Numbered from the stretch's first letter, positions 1 to 8,307 are shown. The stretch is 37,242 nucleotides of DNA from Alphaproteobacteria bacterium (GCA_025924715.1 JAICHV010000037.1:1-37242), one strand, 5' to 3'. Notes: a model not told the origin generated them from the letters alone. Numbers and translations are program-made.

Positions 1-752
1 AATTCCTTCCAGCCCAGCACCGATTCCTCGATCAGCACTTCGCGGGTGGGGGAGGCTTCCAGGCCGGATTCGACGATGGCGAAGAATTCCTCGCGGTTAT
101 AGGCGATGCCGCCGCCGGTGCCGCCCATGGTGAAGCTGGGCCGGATCACCGTGGGAAGCCCCACCTGGTCCAGCGCCGCCAGCGCCTTGGTGAAGCTTTC
201 CGGCGAAAGCTCGGTCACCGCATTGCCGCTGCTGTCGAACAACAGATTGCCGGCGGAATCCTTTTTCTGGCGGAGCTGGCCTTTGAGGGTGATGCCCTTG
301 GGCACCTCCAGCCCGATCTTGACCATGGCCTGTTTAAAGCGCTCGCGGTCCTCGGCCTTGTCGATGGCGTCAGCGGTGGCGCCGATCAGCTCGATATTGT
401 GGCGCTCCAAGGCGCCGATCTTGCGCAAGGAAAGGGCGGTGTTGAGGGCGGTCTGGCCGCCCATGGTGGGGAGGAGGGCAAAGACCTTGCCCGCCGGCAC
501 ATTGGGCCGCTCGCGGGCGATGATCTTTTCCACGAATTCCGGGGTGATGGGTTCGATATAGGTGGCGTCGGCCAAGCCCGGATCGGTCATGATGGTGGCC
601 GGGTTGGAATTGACCAGCACCACCCGATAGCCTTCTTCGCGCAGCGCCTTGCAGGCCTGGGCCCCGGAATAATCGAACTCGCAGGCCTGGCCGATCACGA
701 TGGGGCCCGCGCCGATGATCAGGACGGTATGAATGTCGGTTCTTTTCGGCAT
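1..752 (-). CDS. carB: Carbamoyl-phosphate synthase large subunit, N-terminal part (window edge)
   Basis: This is the first 250 codons of the large subunit of carbamoyl-phosphate synthase, the cytoplasmic enzyme that makes carbamoyl phosphate from glutamine-derived ammonia, bicarbonate and ATP for arginine and pyrimidine synthesis. The ATG lies at 750-752 and gives [20 protein letters not shown], a typical CarB start. The Rossmann-like pre-ATP-grasp segment ([17 protein letters not shown], then [13 protein letters not shown]) is followed by the first ATP-grasp domain ([20 protein letters not shown]). The gene runs off the left edge, so most of the roughly 1,070-residue protein is missing. argG, another arginine gene, lies elsewhere in the window, but the two are not one operon. 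Confidence 0.97.
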   Translation of the reverse strand, partial: MPKRTDIHTVLIIGAGPIVIGQACEFDYSGAQACKALREEGYRVVLVNSNPATIMTDPGLADATYIEPITPEFVEKIIARERPNVPAGKVFALLPTMGGQTALNTALSLRKIGALERHNIELIGATADAIDKAEDRERFKQAMVKIGLEVPKGITLKGQLRQKKDSAGNLLFDSSGNAVTELSPESFTKALAALDQVGLPTVIRPSFTMGGTGGGIAYNREEFFAIVESGLEASPTREVLIEESVLGWKE

Positions 753-926
753 CGGAACTCGCGCGCGAACGGACGGCGCGCCGGGTGGCGCGTTTGGCCC
801 GCAAATCTGTAGGTTAAGGGGACCGTTTAGACGCGAGTCGCCCCGAGAGCAAGCCTTTCGAACGCATATCTCCAATTGCCAACAAAAGTTCGGCTATATT
901 GGCTGCTTCTACTGGGGCTATGCGCC

Positions 927-1574
927 GTGGATAAGTCCTTCGAGACCTATTTTCCCTACGTTTTCCCTTTCTTTTTTGTGGGGATGTGGCTGGCAATTAC
1001 CACCATCCTGGCGGTCAAGGCGAAGTGGTTTGACCTGGCCCAGCGATATCCCAATCGGGACGAAAGGCCCAATCTGACGCTCCGCTTCCTGTCCGGAAAT
1101 ATGAGCGGCGTGGACATGAGTGGCGTTTTGCGGTTGGAAGCCTGTCCGTCAGGATTGCGCGTTGGAATAAACCGGCTATTTGGGCCTTTCAGCCGGGACT
1201 TCTTCGTTCCTTGGGATGCCATTCGGGTACAACGGAAAAACAGGCTTTTTTGGAAAGTCGCCGATTTGCGATTTGGCGAAGCGGGAAATTTGCAGATTCC
1301 AGATTATTCGGCGGACAGGCTTTGGCGTGCGCTGCCACAGCAATGGCCGGAGGCCGGCCAAGTTTCAGTAGAGGAAGCGTCGCGGTCTATCTGGCGAGTT
1401 TTCAGGGCCTGGGCTCTGCGGACGATATTGGCGGGGCTGTTCTTTACGATTGCCCCCCGCGTATTTTTTCCCGCTGGCAGTGAATATCCCCCTTTGGGAA
1501 TGACATTCGGCTTTCCAGCCATTGTTTTTGGAATCGGTGCTATTCTCGAATTTTTGAGGCGAAGAGCGCCCTGA
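927..1574 (+). CDS. Hypothetical membrane protein
   Basis: I do not recognise this family. From a GTG at 927 the product is 215 aa. A hydrophobic segment lies near the N-terminus (YVFPFFFVGMWLAITTILAV), then a soluble middle of about 120 residues with a PH-like beta pattern (FVPWDAIRVQRK, KVADLRFGEAG), then two hydrophobic segments near the C-terminus and a short basic tail (FLRRRAP). The frame is open back to a TTG at 876, which would add a further hydrophobic stretch. I prefer GTG 927 because GGGG precedes it at a suitable distance and a TATATT -10-like box at 895-900 would lie inside the longer version. It is divergent from carB and ends 3 nt from the convergent Rieske gene. The start is uncertain. 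Confidence 0.7.
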   Translation: MDKSFETYFPYVFPFFFVGMWLAITTILAVKAKWFDLAQRYPNRDERPNLTLRFLSGNMSGVDMSGVLRLEACPSGLRVGINRLFGPFSRDFFVPWDAIRVQRKNRLFWKVADLRFGEAGNLQIPDYSADRLWRALPQQWPEAGQVSVEEASRSIWRVFRAWALRTILAGLFFTIAPRVFFPAGSEYPPLGMTFGFPAIVFGIGAILEFLRRRAP

Positions 1575-1577
1575 TTT

Positions 1578-2606
1578 TTAACTGCGCCAGCGCAACACCC
1601 GTTCCTTCACAGGATTGACGAATTCCGTGCCGTTTTCGACCGAGTCCGCCCAGGCTTTCTTGATCCGGCTGTACCAGATCGCCGGCTGATCGCCGTCCTG
1701 GATCAGCATCAGATTCGGATTGAACTTGAGGCCCTCGCGCTGCAATTCGACCATCTTGCGGTCGTCGGCCATGAAGGTGGGCCCCAGGGCCATGAAGATG
1801 GGCCACAAGAAAAACGCCCAGGCCGGCCAATACATCACATGGATGGTGTCGGTGTGCTCGGCGTCCCGGGGGGTGCAGACCGTCAGCCCGATCACTTTGA
1901 AGCGCTTGCCGAATAGCTTGCCTTCCACGATTTCAAAACGGGTCGAGGGCAGCTCAAAGGTGATCTCGGTGGTGACATCGCCCAGCAGGCTATAGGCGGG
2001 CTTCGACGGCTTGTGCGGGCTCATGGTGAAGCCCATCGGCAGAGGCCCGTAATGTTTTTCCTTCAGCCGCATGGGGCGCTTCCACCACCAATGGTCGTGG
2101 ACGAAGGCGGCATGCACCGGGTCCATCAGGCCGATCACGGCATGATCGACGCTGCAGCCAAAGGTTTGAATCTCCACCCAGCGCGGCACCGGATGGTCCA
2201 TCGGGATTCTCGGCGGCGCGCCTTTGACGGCGCCGCCGGGCTTTTCGGCGACATAGACCCAGATCAGGCCATCCTGTTCGCGGATCGGATAACTCCGTAC
2301 CCGGATTTTCTCCGGGTCCAGATCCTGGTCCTCGGTCAGCGAGGGGATGGCGCTGCAGACTCCGTCGCGGCGAAAACGCCAGCCGTGATAAGCGCATTGC
2401 ACGGTATCCTCGGCCAGGATTTTTCCCGCCGACAGCGGCACCCCGCGATGGGGGCAGATATCGCGCATGGCGAAAGCCTGGCCGTCCCGCATGCGGCCCA
2501 GCAAGACCGGCTCGCCGAGCAGCATCTCGCGCCGCATCTGGCCCGGCTTCAGGGACGCCGACAGCGCCGGCATATACCAAAGGTCGCGCAGCGGCGCTTC
2601 GCTCAT
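1578..2606 (-). CDS. Rieske [2Fe-2S] aromatic ring-hydroxylating oxygenase-like protein
   Basis: This 342-aa protein looks like the oxygenase component of a Rieske non-haem iron oxygenase (vanillate demethylase/phthalate dioxygenase type). The N-terminal Rieske domain has CPH at 51-53 and CAYHGW at 71-76, i.e. C-x-H-x17-C-x2-H for the iron-sulfur cluster. The catalytic half carries the mononuclear iron motif GLMDPVHAAFVHDH with D162, H165 and H170. No reductase or ferredoxin gene is nearby, so the electron donor is unknown. Its ATG overlaps the DUF4340 stop by 4 nt, making it the last gene of the ABC operon starting at 6814. That context is odd for an oxygenase. The substrate cannot be read from the sequence. 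Confidence 0.88.
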   Translation of the reverse strand: MSEAPLRDLWYMPALSASLKPGQMRREMLLGEPVLLGRMRDGQAFAMRDICPHRGVPLSAGKILAEDTVQCAYHGWRFRRDGVCSAIPSLTEDQDLDPEKIRVRSYPIREQDGLIWVYVAEKPGGAVKGAPPRIPMDHPVPRWVEIQTFGCSVDHAVIGLMDPVHAAFVHDHWWWKRPMRLKEKHYGPLPMGFTMSPHKPSKPAYSLLGDVTTEITFELPSTRFEIVEGKLFGKRFKVIGLTVCTPRDAEHTDTIHVMYWPAWAFFLWPIFMALGPTFMADDRKMVELQREGLKFNPNLMLIQDGDQPAIWYSRIKKAWADSVENGTEFVNPVKERVLRWRS

Positions 2607-3610
2607 GGCGTGCCCAGCTTTGCTTGCGGCGTCAGCAGCGCCGCGGCCTTGTCGGGCGCCAGCTTGAACGCCCAGGCGCCGGCGCGCGCGTTGATCGCTT
2701 GCGCTTGCGCCGAGGCGGCCGGCTGCGCGCCGGTCGCGTTGATCCGCGCCCAGCTATCGGAGCCGATGGTCGCAAGCTCCAGATTGATCGTGAGCCCGTC
2801 AAAGCCATGCACCGTCACGCGGGTGGGCTTGCTGAAATCCACTTCCGATGCGGGTTTGGCATCGGTTGCGGCAAATCCACTGATGGCATCGGCAATCGCG
2901 TCCATCAGCGTATTGTCGGGGTTCTTGACCGGCGGCGATAGGGTGTAATGCAAGTCGGACGGGCGCTGGTGCGAGAGCGTGAAGGGCTTACCGGACGCCG
3001 GCGCGATAGCGATGTCCTTGATCCGGGCCGGCTCGATCTCCAGGACTTTCAGCGCCATCCAGGCCGCCGGGTCACCATGGGGCACAAACACCGCCCGCGC
3101 CAGCCATGTCTGGTTCTCGCCCGGCCGGCGCACGAACAATCCGGCGCTGCCATTGGCATCGCCGGTGTTTTCCATATTGCCCATGATGACAGATGCGATG
3201 GTCTGGCCGTGCCCGTCTTTGACTTCGATCAAGACGCCATTGCCCTTTGGCGGAGTCTCCAAACCGATATCCTTGAACCAATCGGGGCGCGCGGTTTTGG
3301 GGGCGATGGTCTCCAGCGCCGCCAGACCGATCAGGGTGTGGCGCACTTCATCGAAATCGGCCGGGTAATTGCCCCGCTGCGGCAGCACCCAGCCTTTGTC
3401 GCCCCTATTGGTGATGTCGAAGACGCCCTCATGGCTCACGATGTGAATGCGGGCGGCGTTTTTCACTTGTTCCGCGAAGCCGGGCAAAAACGGGCTGGGG
3501 GCGAAATGCGGCGCGCCTTCCTGGGCGCGTTCATGCAGCGCGAAACCGGCGAGCCCCAGGCTGAACAGCGCCGCCAGGCCAAGGCCGATCAGCGACCGGC
3601 GCGCCTTCAT
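2603..3610 (-). CDS. DUF4340 domain-containing protein, partner of the GldG-like system
   Basis: This 335-aa protein has an N-terminal signal anchor (residues about 7-26, LIGLGLAALFSLGLAGFALH) and a long periplasmic-type part with repeated strand motifs such as RIHIVSHEGVFDITNRGDKG and FTLSHQRPSDLHYTLSPPV, typical of DUF4340. DUF4340 proteins are commonly encoded next to GldF/GldG-like ABC-2 transporter genes, as here. It overlaps the GldG-like gene by 4 nt upstream and the Rieske gene by 4 nt downstream. Biochemical function is unknown; by context it is an accessory of the ABC complex at the outer face of the inner membrane. Confidence 0.88.
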   Translation of the reverse strand: MKARRSLIGLGLAALFSLGLAGFALHERAQEGAPHFAPSPFLPGFAEQVKNAARIHIVSHEGVFDITNRGDKGWVLPQRGNYPADFDEVRHTLIGLAALETIAPKTARPDWFKDIGLETPPKGNGVLIEVKDGHGQTIASVIMGNMENTGDANGSAGLFVRRPGENQTWLARAVFVPHGDPAAWMALKVLEIEPARIKDIAIAPASGKPFTLSHQRPSDLHYTLSPPVKNPDNTLMDAIADAISGFAATDAKPASEVDFSKPTRVTVHGFDGLTINLELATIGSDSWARINATGAQPAASAQAQAINARAGAWAFKLAPDKAAALLTPQAKLGTP

Positions 3611-5367
3611 CTTGTCACCCGCGAAGGGGCGGCGGCACGGCGGCGCCGGATGATGGCCAGCACGATGGCGAAACCCATCACCAGCAGCGGCATGGCGGCG
3701 ATATTGAGGAAAGCCAGTTCACTGCCCAGGGCATCGATATCGGCGCGCAGATTGCGCTGCACCTCGCGGAGCTGGCTGCGAGTTTGCGCCATTTCCTGCC
3801 GCAGCCGGGTTATATCGGCCTGTTGCGCCGCCGTCAGGCTGACGGCATTCCCGCCCTTATTGTTTGGCGAAGAGGGCCCGCCCTGGCTCAATTGCTGAAC
3901 CTGTTGCTGGGCCGCGGTCAGCCGCGCTTGCAGCGCCTCGGCGGTCTCGCGGAATTTGGCTTCGGCATCGGCCTGCATGGCGCGGACCACGGTAAAGGGC
4001 CGGTCGGTGTTGGTGCGGGTGCGCAGCGCGATCAAATCGCCCGAGCCCGTGAGGTTCTCCACCGCGTTCAGCACCAGGCCCCCATTGTCGGCAAAGGGCT
4101 GGGCGATGCTTTGGCCCAGTTGATTGGAAATCCGCACCCAGAAGCGGTCGTCCAGCAGATCGCTATCGGCGATCACCACCACGGCGCCCACCCGCGCGGC
4201 GATGGTATATTTGTGGCCCTTGGGCGGCACCATGGCGATCAGCTTGGCCGGATCAGGGTTAGCCTGGATGCGCGCGCGGGGCACCAGCGCGGCCGCGTCG
4301 GAGCTCGTGATCAAAGGCTCGAATTTTCCGCCCGCCGCGGGGGTGGGCGACAAAGCGCCGACGCTGGCCAGGTTCAGCGATTGCAGATTGGCGGTGATGG
4401 GATCGCGGCGGTCGAAATTCGCCCCCGTCAGATGCACCCAAAGCGGATAAGCCATGCTGGGCATGCGTGGATCGTTGCCGGCGGCGACCCGCTGGGCGAG
4501 ATCGTGGTCCAGCACCAACTCACCGGCATCGAAGCCAAAGCCCCAGCGCGCCAGGAGGCCGCCCAGGTCCGAGGTCGCCGGCCCACCGGAGGCTTGCGCG
4601 ATTTCCGACATGGGATCGACCAGGACCAGCGCCCGCCCGCCCTTGGCCATGAAATCTCCAACGGCGGAGAGCTGCGCCGGATTGAGGGCGGGCGGATGGG
4701 CGATGAAGAGCAGATTGGTGCCGGCGGGAATGGCGGTGAAATCCGCAGCCAGATTGTTCACCTGATACTCCTCGCGCAAGGCGGAGAGGATCGCGGGCGG
4801 CTGTCCCTGGGTTAGCGGCAGGGCGGTGATCAGCGCCACCACCGGCTTCTTGGGATTGGACAGCCGGTAGAGCAGGCTGGAGAGATCATATTCCAGATAG
4901 GGTTCACGCTCGGCGGTGAAATAGGGGATCAGCTCCTTGGCATCGATGCTGTTGCTCCCGACTAGGCCGAAATAGACTTGTTCTCCGCTTTGGGTGGGGG
5001 CGGCGGTGAGGCCGGCGGCGCTGGCTTCGTCTTCCTCGGGCGTGAAAGGCTCGGGGTCGATCTCTTGCAGGATGATCTTGCCATGGCTCAGCGAGACATA
5101 TTCGCCCAGCAGGTCGCGCACCCGTTTGGCATAGGCTGCGGTCGCGGCGAATTCGGCCGCGGCATGTTTGGAATAATAGAATTTCAGGGTCACCGGCTCG
5201 GGCAGTTTGGCGATGATCGCCTTGGTGCCCTGGCTGACGGTGAAGGAGCCGTTTTCCGTCAGATCGAGCCGCGCAGCGGTCAGCAGGTTGTCGGCAAAGA
5301 TGTTGATACCGACAAAGATCAGCACCGCCAGGGCCAGCGAGATCAGGGTTTGCCCGCGCCTTCCCAT
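3607..5367 (-). CDS. GldG-family ABC transporter auxiliary protein
   Basis: This 586-aa protein matches the GldG/ABC-2 auxiliary type. It has an N-terminal transmembrane helix (residues about 8-26), a large extracytoplasmic domain containing FYYSKHAA and VLVDPMSE, a Gln/Arg-rich coiled-coil stretch near the C-terminus (two segments starting around RAMQADAEAKF and LTAAQQADITRL), a final transmembrane helix (LAFLNIAAMPLLVMGFAIVL) and a basic cytoplasmic tail. In Bacteroidetes GldA/F/G work in gliding and secretion; in proteobacteria the homologues are of unknown substrate. The ATG shares one base with the permease stop (TGATG), so translation is coupled. Gliding itself should not be inferred. 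Confidence 0.87.
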   Translation of the reverse strand: MGRRGQTLISLALAVLIFVGINIFADNLLTAARLDLTENGSFTVSQGTKAIIAKLPEPVTLKFYYSKHAAAEFAATAAYAKRVRDLLGEYVSLSHGKIILQEIDPEPFTPEEDEASAAGLTAAPTQSGEQVYFGLVGSNSIDAKELIPYFTAEREPYLEYDLSSLLYRLSNPKKPVVALITALPLTQGQPPAILSALREEYQVNNLAADFTAIPAGTNLLFIAHPPALNPAQLSAVGDFMAKGGRALVLVDPMSEIAQASGGPATSDLGGLLARWGFGFDAGELVLDHDLAQRVAAGNDPRMPSMAYPLWVHLTGANFDRRDPITANLQSLNLASVGALSPTPAAGGKFEPLITSSDAAALVPRARIQANPDPAKLIAMVPPKGHKYTIAARVGAVVVIADSDLLDDRFWVRISNQLGQSIAQPFADNGGLVLNAVENLTGSGDLIALRTRTNTDRPFTVVRAMQADAEAKFRETAEALQARLTAAQQQVQQLSQGGPSSPNNKGGNAVSLTAAQQADITRLRQEMAQTRSQLREVQRNLRADIDALGSELAFLNIAAMPLLVMGFAIVLAIIRRRRAAAPSRVTR

Positions 5368-6092
5368 CAGCCGCTTTTCCGCAAATTGACGATGAGGACA
5401 TTGGCATAGAGGAAGAGCGCGATCAGCGAACCGAAATAGATCACATCGCGCAGATCGACCACGCCGGCGGCGATAGCGACGAAATGGCTGAGGAAGCTGA
5501 AGGAGGAGATGGTTTGCACCAAGGTCAGCGGCGCCCAGGCCTGGAAGACGTCAAGCACCAAAGGCGCGCCTGAGACCGTGAATAGGAAACACACCACAAC
5601 GGTGACGATGAAGGCGATCACCTGGTTGGAAGTGGCCGCCGAGATCGCGGACCCGATGGCAAGGTAAGCGCCGGCCATCAGAAAACTGCCGATATAGGAG
5701 GCGAGGATCACGCCATTGTCCGGCGAACCCAGATAATTGACGGTCAGCCAAATCGGAAAAGTGAGAACCAGCGCCAATCCGGCAAAGGTCCAGGCGGCCA
5801 GGAATTTGCCCAGCACGGCCTTCCAGGGCGCCACTGGCAGGGTCAGCAGCAATTCCAAGGTGCCGCCCCGCCGCTCTTCCGCCCAAAGCCGCATCGCCAA
5901 AGCCGGCATCAGGAACAAATACAGCCAGGGATGATAGCCGAAGAACACCGTCAGATCGGCGATGCCATTGTCATAGAAATGGCCCAGGTAAAATGTGAAG
6001 GCACCCATGGCGAAGAGAAAGATCACCAGAAAGACGAAGGCCAGGGGCGTGGCGAAATAGGCGGCCCATTCGCGTTTGAAGATCGCGATCAT
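5367..6092 (-). CDS. ABC-2 type transporter permease (GldF-like)
   Basis: This 241-aa integral membrane protein has about six hydrophobic segments and the N-terminal IFKREWAAYFATPLAFVFLV typical of ABC-2 permeases of the GldF/NosY type. A conserved short stretch WAEERRGGTLELLLTLPV follows the second helix, matching the coupling region of this family. It overlaps the ATPase gene (stop within 6089-6092) by 4 nt and the GldG-like gene by 1 nt. It should form the membrane channel with the ATPase at 6089-6814 and the GldG-like protein. The substrate is unknown. Confidence 0.92.
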   Translation of the reverse strand: MIAIFKREWAAYFATPLAFVFLVIFLFAMGAFTFYLGHFYDNGIADLTVFFGYHPWLYLFLMPALAMRLWAEERRGGTLELLLTLPVAPWKAVLGKFLAAWTFAGLALVLTFPIWLTVNYLGSPDNGVILASYIGSFLMAGAYLAIGSAISAATSNQVIAFIVTVVVCFLFTVSGAPLVLDVFQAWAPLTLVQTISSFSFLSHFVAIAAGVVDLRDVIYFGSLIALFLYANVLIVNLRKSG

Positions 6093-6814
6093 GCCGCGGT
6101 CTCGGTGGTGGTGAGTTGGCGGAAGATATCGTCCAGCCTGCCGCTCTTGCTGCGTGACGCCAGCGCGGCCGGCGTCGCATCCGCGACCAAGACGCCACGA
6201 TCGATGATGACGGCGCGGCTGCAGACCGCTTCCACTTCCTCCAGCACATGGGTGGAGATGATGATGGCTTTGGCGGGCGCCATCTCGCGGATCAGTTCGC
6301 GCATGGCATGTTTCTGGTTGGGATCCAGGCCATCGGTCGGTTCGTCCAAAATGAGCACCGGGGGATCGTGCAGGATGGCCTGGGCCAATCCGACCCGGCG
6401 GCGAAAGCCTTTGGACAGGGTCTCGATGGGGCGGTTCAGCACCGCGCCCAGCTCGGTGCGGGCGATGGCGCGGGCCTGCGCCTGGCGCGACGCCTCGCCT
6501 CTCAACCCGCGCACCTGCGCGATGAAGGCCAGGAACTGCCGCGGGGTCATCTCGCCATAGGCGGGGGCGCCTTCGGGCAGATAGCCCAGGGCGCGCTGGG
6601 CGGCGATGGTATCGGTCTGGATGTCATGGCCGGCGATGCGGGCGGTGCCGGCATCGGGCACGAGGAAGCCGGCCACCATTTTCATGCTGGTGGATTTTCC
6701 CGCCCCATTGGGACCCAGAAGGCCCAGCACCTCCCCCTGGCCCACCCGCAGCGAAAGGCCCGAGACCGCCTTGATCGGGCCAAAATGCTTGGTCAGATTT
6801 TCGATATCGATCAT
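6089..6814 (-). CDS. ABC transporter ATP-binding protein (GldA-like)
   Basis: This 241-aa ATPase is the first gene of the operon. Walker A is GPNGAGKST (34-42), the signature is LSKGFRRRVGLAQA (from 133) and Walker B is LILDEPTDGLDP (154-165), followed by the H-loop IISTHVLEEVEAVC. The LSKGxRxR form of the signature, rather than LSGGQ, is usual for GldA/NosF-type ATPases and separates it from the other two ATPases in this window. It would drive the permease and GldG-like protein encoded just downstream with overlapping ends. It is divergent from the small membrane protein at 6884, and the 69-nt gap must hold the promoters of both. Confidence 0.95.
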   Translation of the reverse strand: MIDIENLTKHFGPIKAVSGLSLRVGQGEVLGLLGPNGAGKSTSMKMVAGFLVPDAGTARIAGHDIQTDTIAAQRALGYLPEGAPAYGEMTPRQFLAFIAQVRGLRGEASRQAQARAIARTELGAVLNRPIETLSKGFRRRVGLAQAILHDPPVLILDEPTDGLDPNQKHAMRELIREMAPAKAIIISTHVLEEVEAVCSRAVIIDRGVLVADATPAALASRSKSGRLDDIFRQLTTTETAA

Positions 6815-6883
6815 AGTCGGACCGCCCGGTGCCGGACGGATCGTCTAAAGAATAAGCGCGGATGCCGCAAGCTGGACGGAACC

Positions 6884-7267
6884 ATGAGAGGAATGATCAA
6901 TCTCAAGATCTTGCAGCGCGCCATGCTGGTGGGGGCGGTGTTCGAATTCCTGCTGGTGATGGCCGGCCATATCCAGCCTTGGCTGAAGCCGCATTTCTTC
7001 CTGTTCGGCTGCATGCTGATCGCCGGCGTGATGGGACTGCTTTATGCCCGCGACCTGGCGCGCGGCTTCCGCCTGGGTTCCCTGGGTGGGGCGGCGGCGG
7101 GGGCGGCCTGCGGGGTGGTGGCGGTGTCGGCCTCCAGCCTGATGGGCGACCGGCCCGATCTTTATATCCCTTATGGCGTGATGGTCTCGACCCTGACCGG
7201 CGCTGTCGGCGGCGTATTCGGCCAGATCGACGCCATGCTTCAGGCGTTTCTGCGCAAACTCAAATGA
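6884..7267 (+). CDS. Hypothetical four-helix membrane protein
   Basis: This 127-aa protein starts at ATG 6884 (a second in-frame ATG is at 6893) and has about four hydrophobic segments: AMLVGAVFEFLLVMAGHI, FFLFGCMLIAGVMGLLY, a Gly/Ala-rich segment (SLGGAAAGAACGVVAVSAS) and IPYGVMVSTLTGAVGGVFG. It ends in a basic FLRKLK tail. I do not recognise a named family. The frame is open far upstream, but that part overlaps the opposite-strand ATPase and looks like shadow coding; GGACGGA before 6884 can act as a ribosome-binding site. It is followed by the longest gene-free stretch of the window. Confidence 0.75.
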   Translation: MRGMINLKILQRAMLVGAVFEFLLVMAGHIQPWLKPHFFLFGCMLIAGVMGLLYARDLARGFRLGSLGGAAAGAACGVVAVSASSLMGDRPDLYIPYGVMVSTLTGAVGGVFGQIDAMLQAFLRKLK

Positions 7268-7464
7268 AGGCCAGCTGAAGGGGAGGAAGAGTCGGTTGGC
7301 CTGCCAAGGCTAATCCCGGAAAGGGCTGGGGGGCTTGAAGTTCCGAAACCAGCTCAGGACTCACGGCCAACCGACAGTCAGACAATGGGTAGCGAAAGCG
7401 GCGTTGCAATGGTTCAATCGTGACCATTTGGAGGCAGGCATGACGAGCCTGTCATCTGAAAACA
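7268..7464. ncRNA. Candidate structured RNA or 3' UTR with successive hairpins
   Basis: This gene-free stretch holds a perfect 11-bp inverted repeat (GTCGGTTGGCC 7291-7301 with GGCCAACCGAC 7365-7375) enclosing 63 nt. Inside it a 7-bp helix is possible (GGGCTGG 7323-7329 with CCAGCTC 7349-7355, one G-U). Downstream come AATGGT/ACCATT (7408-7413/7423-7428) and two mutually exclusive hairpins, CAGGC/GCCTG (7435-7439/7447-7451) and ATGAC/GTCAT (7440-7444/7451-7455), before the terminator at 7465. No convincing open reading frame is present. I could not match it to SRP RNA, tmRNA, RNase P, 6S RNA or a tRNA. It could be a small RNA on either strand, a long 3' UTR, or a repeat element; the strand is undecided. 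Confidence 0.35.
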
Positions 7465-7493
7465 AAAAAGCCCGGTGCGAAACCGGGCTTTTT
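7465..7493. terminator. Bidirectional intrinsic terminator
   Basis: AAAAAGCCCGG (7465-7475) pairs with CCGGGCTTTTT (7483-7493) around a 7-nt loop, giving a U-run on both strands. On the minus strand it ends the Bax-inhibitor transcript 24 nt past that gene's stop; on the plus strand it would end a transcript coming through 6884-7267 and the structured stretch. Confidence 0.9.
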
Positions 7494-7516
7494 GCATTTT
7501 GTGGTGTGAACAGCGC

Positions 7517-8254
7517 TTACCGCCGGCTGCTGCCCATGAAGCGCAGCATGAACAGGAACAGGTTGATGAAGCTGATATAGAGCACCAACGCGCCCAATAT
7601 CGCCTTGCGTCCGGCCACCGTGCCGTCATCGCCCACATAATACATGTTCTTGATCGCCTGGTTGTAATAGGCGGTCAGCCCCGTAAAGATCAGCACGCCC
7701 AGCACGCTGACGGCGAAATCGACCGCCGGGGACTGGAAAAACATGTTGGCGAGCATGGCGATGAAAAGGCCCCAAACGCCCATGATCAGGAAAGAGCCGA
7801 TGCCGGTGAGGTCGCGCTTGGTGGTATAGCCGTAAAGGCTCATGCCGCCGAAGGTCGCCGCGGTGACAAAGAAGGTCAGGGCCACGCTGGCGCCGGTATA
7901 AGCCAGCAGGATCCAGGAGAGCGAGACGCCCATCAATCCGGCATAGACCCAGAAAGTGGCCTGGGCCGCGCTGAAGCTCATCTTCTGGATGCGGAACTGC
8001 ATGTAAAGCGCCAGGGCGAACGGCGCGAACAGCGCGACATAGCCCGGGATGGTGGGCTGCAGACCGCGATCGGTCTGCTGATAAAACAAGGTGATCAACG
8101 ACGTATTGGCCGTGACCCAGGCCAGCGCCCCGGTGAGCACCAAAGCGCCCGTCATGTAGTTGTAAACCCGCAGCATGTAACTGCGCAGGCCGGCATCCAC
8201 TGTATAGGCGCCGGTCGTTGCGCCCCGCATCAGCCGATTGTCATAGTCCGCCAT
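7517..8254 (-). CDS. Bax inhibitor-1/YccA family membrane protein
   Basis: This 245-aa protein is a seven-helix membrane protein of the Bax inhibitor-1 (UPF0005/YccA-YbhL) superfamily. Family features include the N-terminal RSYMLRVYNYMTGALVLTGA, the central ALTFFVTAATFGGMSLYGY and the C-terminal ILGALVLYISFINLFLFMLR. YccA of E. coli interacts with the protease FtsH, and a bacterial homologue is a pH-sensitive calcium leak channel; which role applies here is unknown. The start is set at the ATG 8252-8254 (MADYDNRL) because a clear GGGAG lies 7 nt upstream; an in-frame start further out at 8317 lacks this. It is a single-gene transcript bounded by the promoter at 8277-8307 and the terminator at 7465-7493. 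Confidence 0.95.
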   Translation of the reverse strand: MADYDNRLMRGATTGAYTVDAGLRSYMLRVYNYMTGALVLTGALAWVTANTSLITLFYQQTDRGLQPTIPGYVALFAPFALALYMQFRIQKMSFSAAQATFWVYAGLMGVSLSWILLAYTGASVALTFFVTAATFGGMSLYGYTTKRDLTGIGSFLIMGVWGLFIAMLANMFFQSPAVDFAVSVLGVLIFTGLTAYYNQAIKNMYYVGDDGTVAGRKAILGALVLYISFINLFLFMLRFMGSSRR

Positions 8255-8276
8255 GTGAAACTCCCTTTGCTGACCT

Positions 8277-8307
8277 AGTATATCGTGATTTGGCCCCGCC
8301 GTATCAA
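8277..8307 (-). promoter_or_regulatory. Sigma-70-type promoter of the Bax inhibitor-1 gene
   Basis: On the minus strand TTGATA (8302-8307) and TATACT (8277-8282) are separated by 19 nt, longer than the ideal 17. The -10 box lies about 22 nt upstream of the ATG, leaving a short leader with GGGAG. Assigned by motif only. Confidence 0.45.

Noticed and set aside
3607..6814. Gliding motility locus
   Set aside because: GldA/F/G-like genes alone are widespread in non-gliding bacteria; no other gld or spr genes are seen.
7291..7375. Known RNA class (SRP RNA, 6S RNA, tmRNA, RNase P RNA or a tRNA) for the main inverted repeat
   Set aside because: None of the conserved cores I know (for example GGUCAGGUCCGGAAGGAAG of SRP RNA, a tRNA T-loop, or the RNase P core) is present on either strand.
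7335..7580. 81-codon open frame across the structured stretch
   Set aside because: It crosses the terminator hairpin and enters the opposite-strand Bax inhibitor gene; its product shows no protein-like pattern and has no ribosome-binding site.
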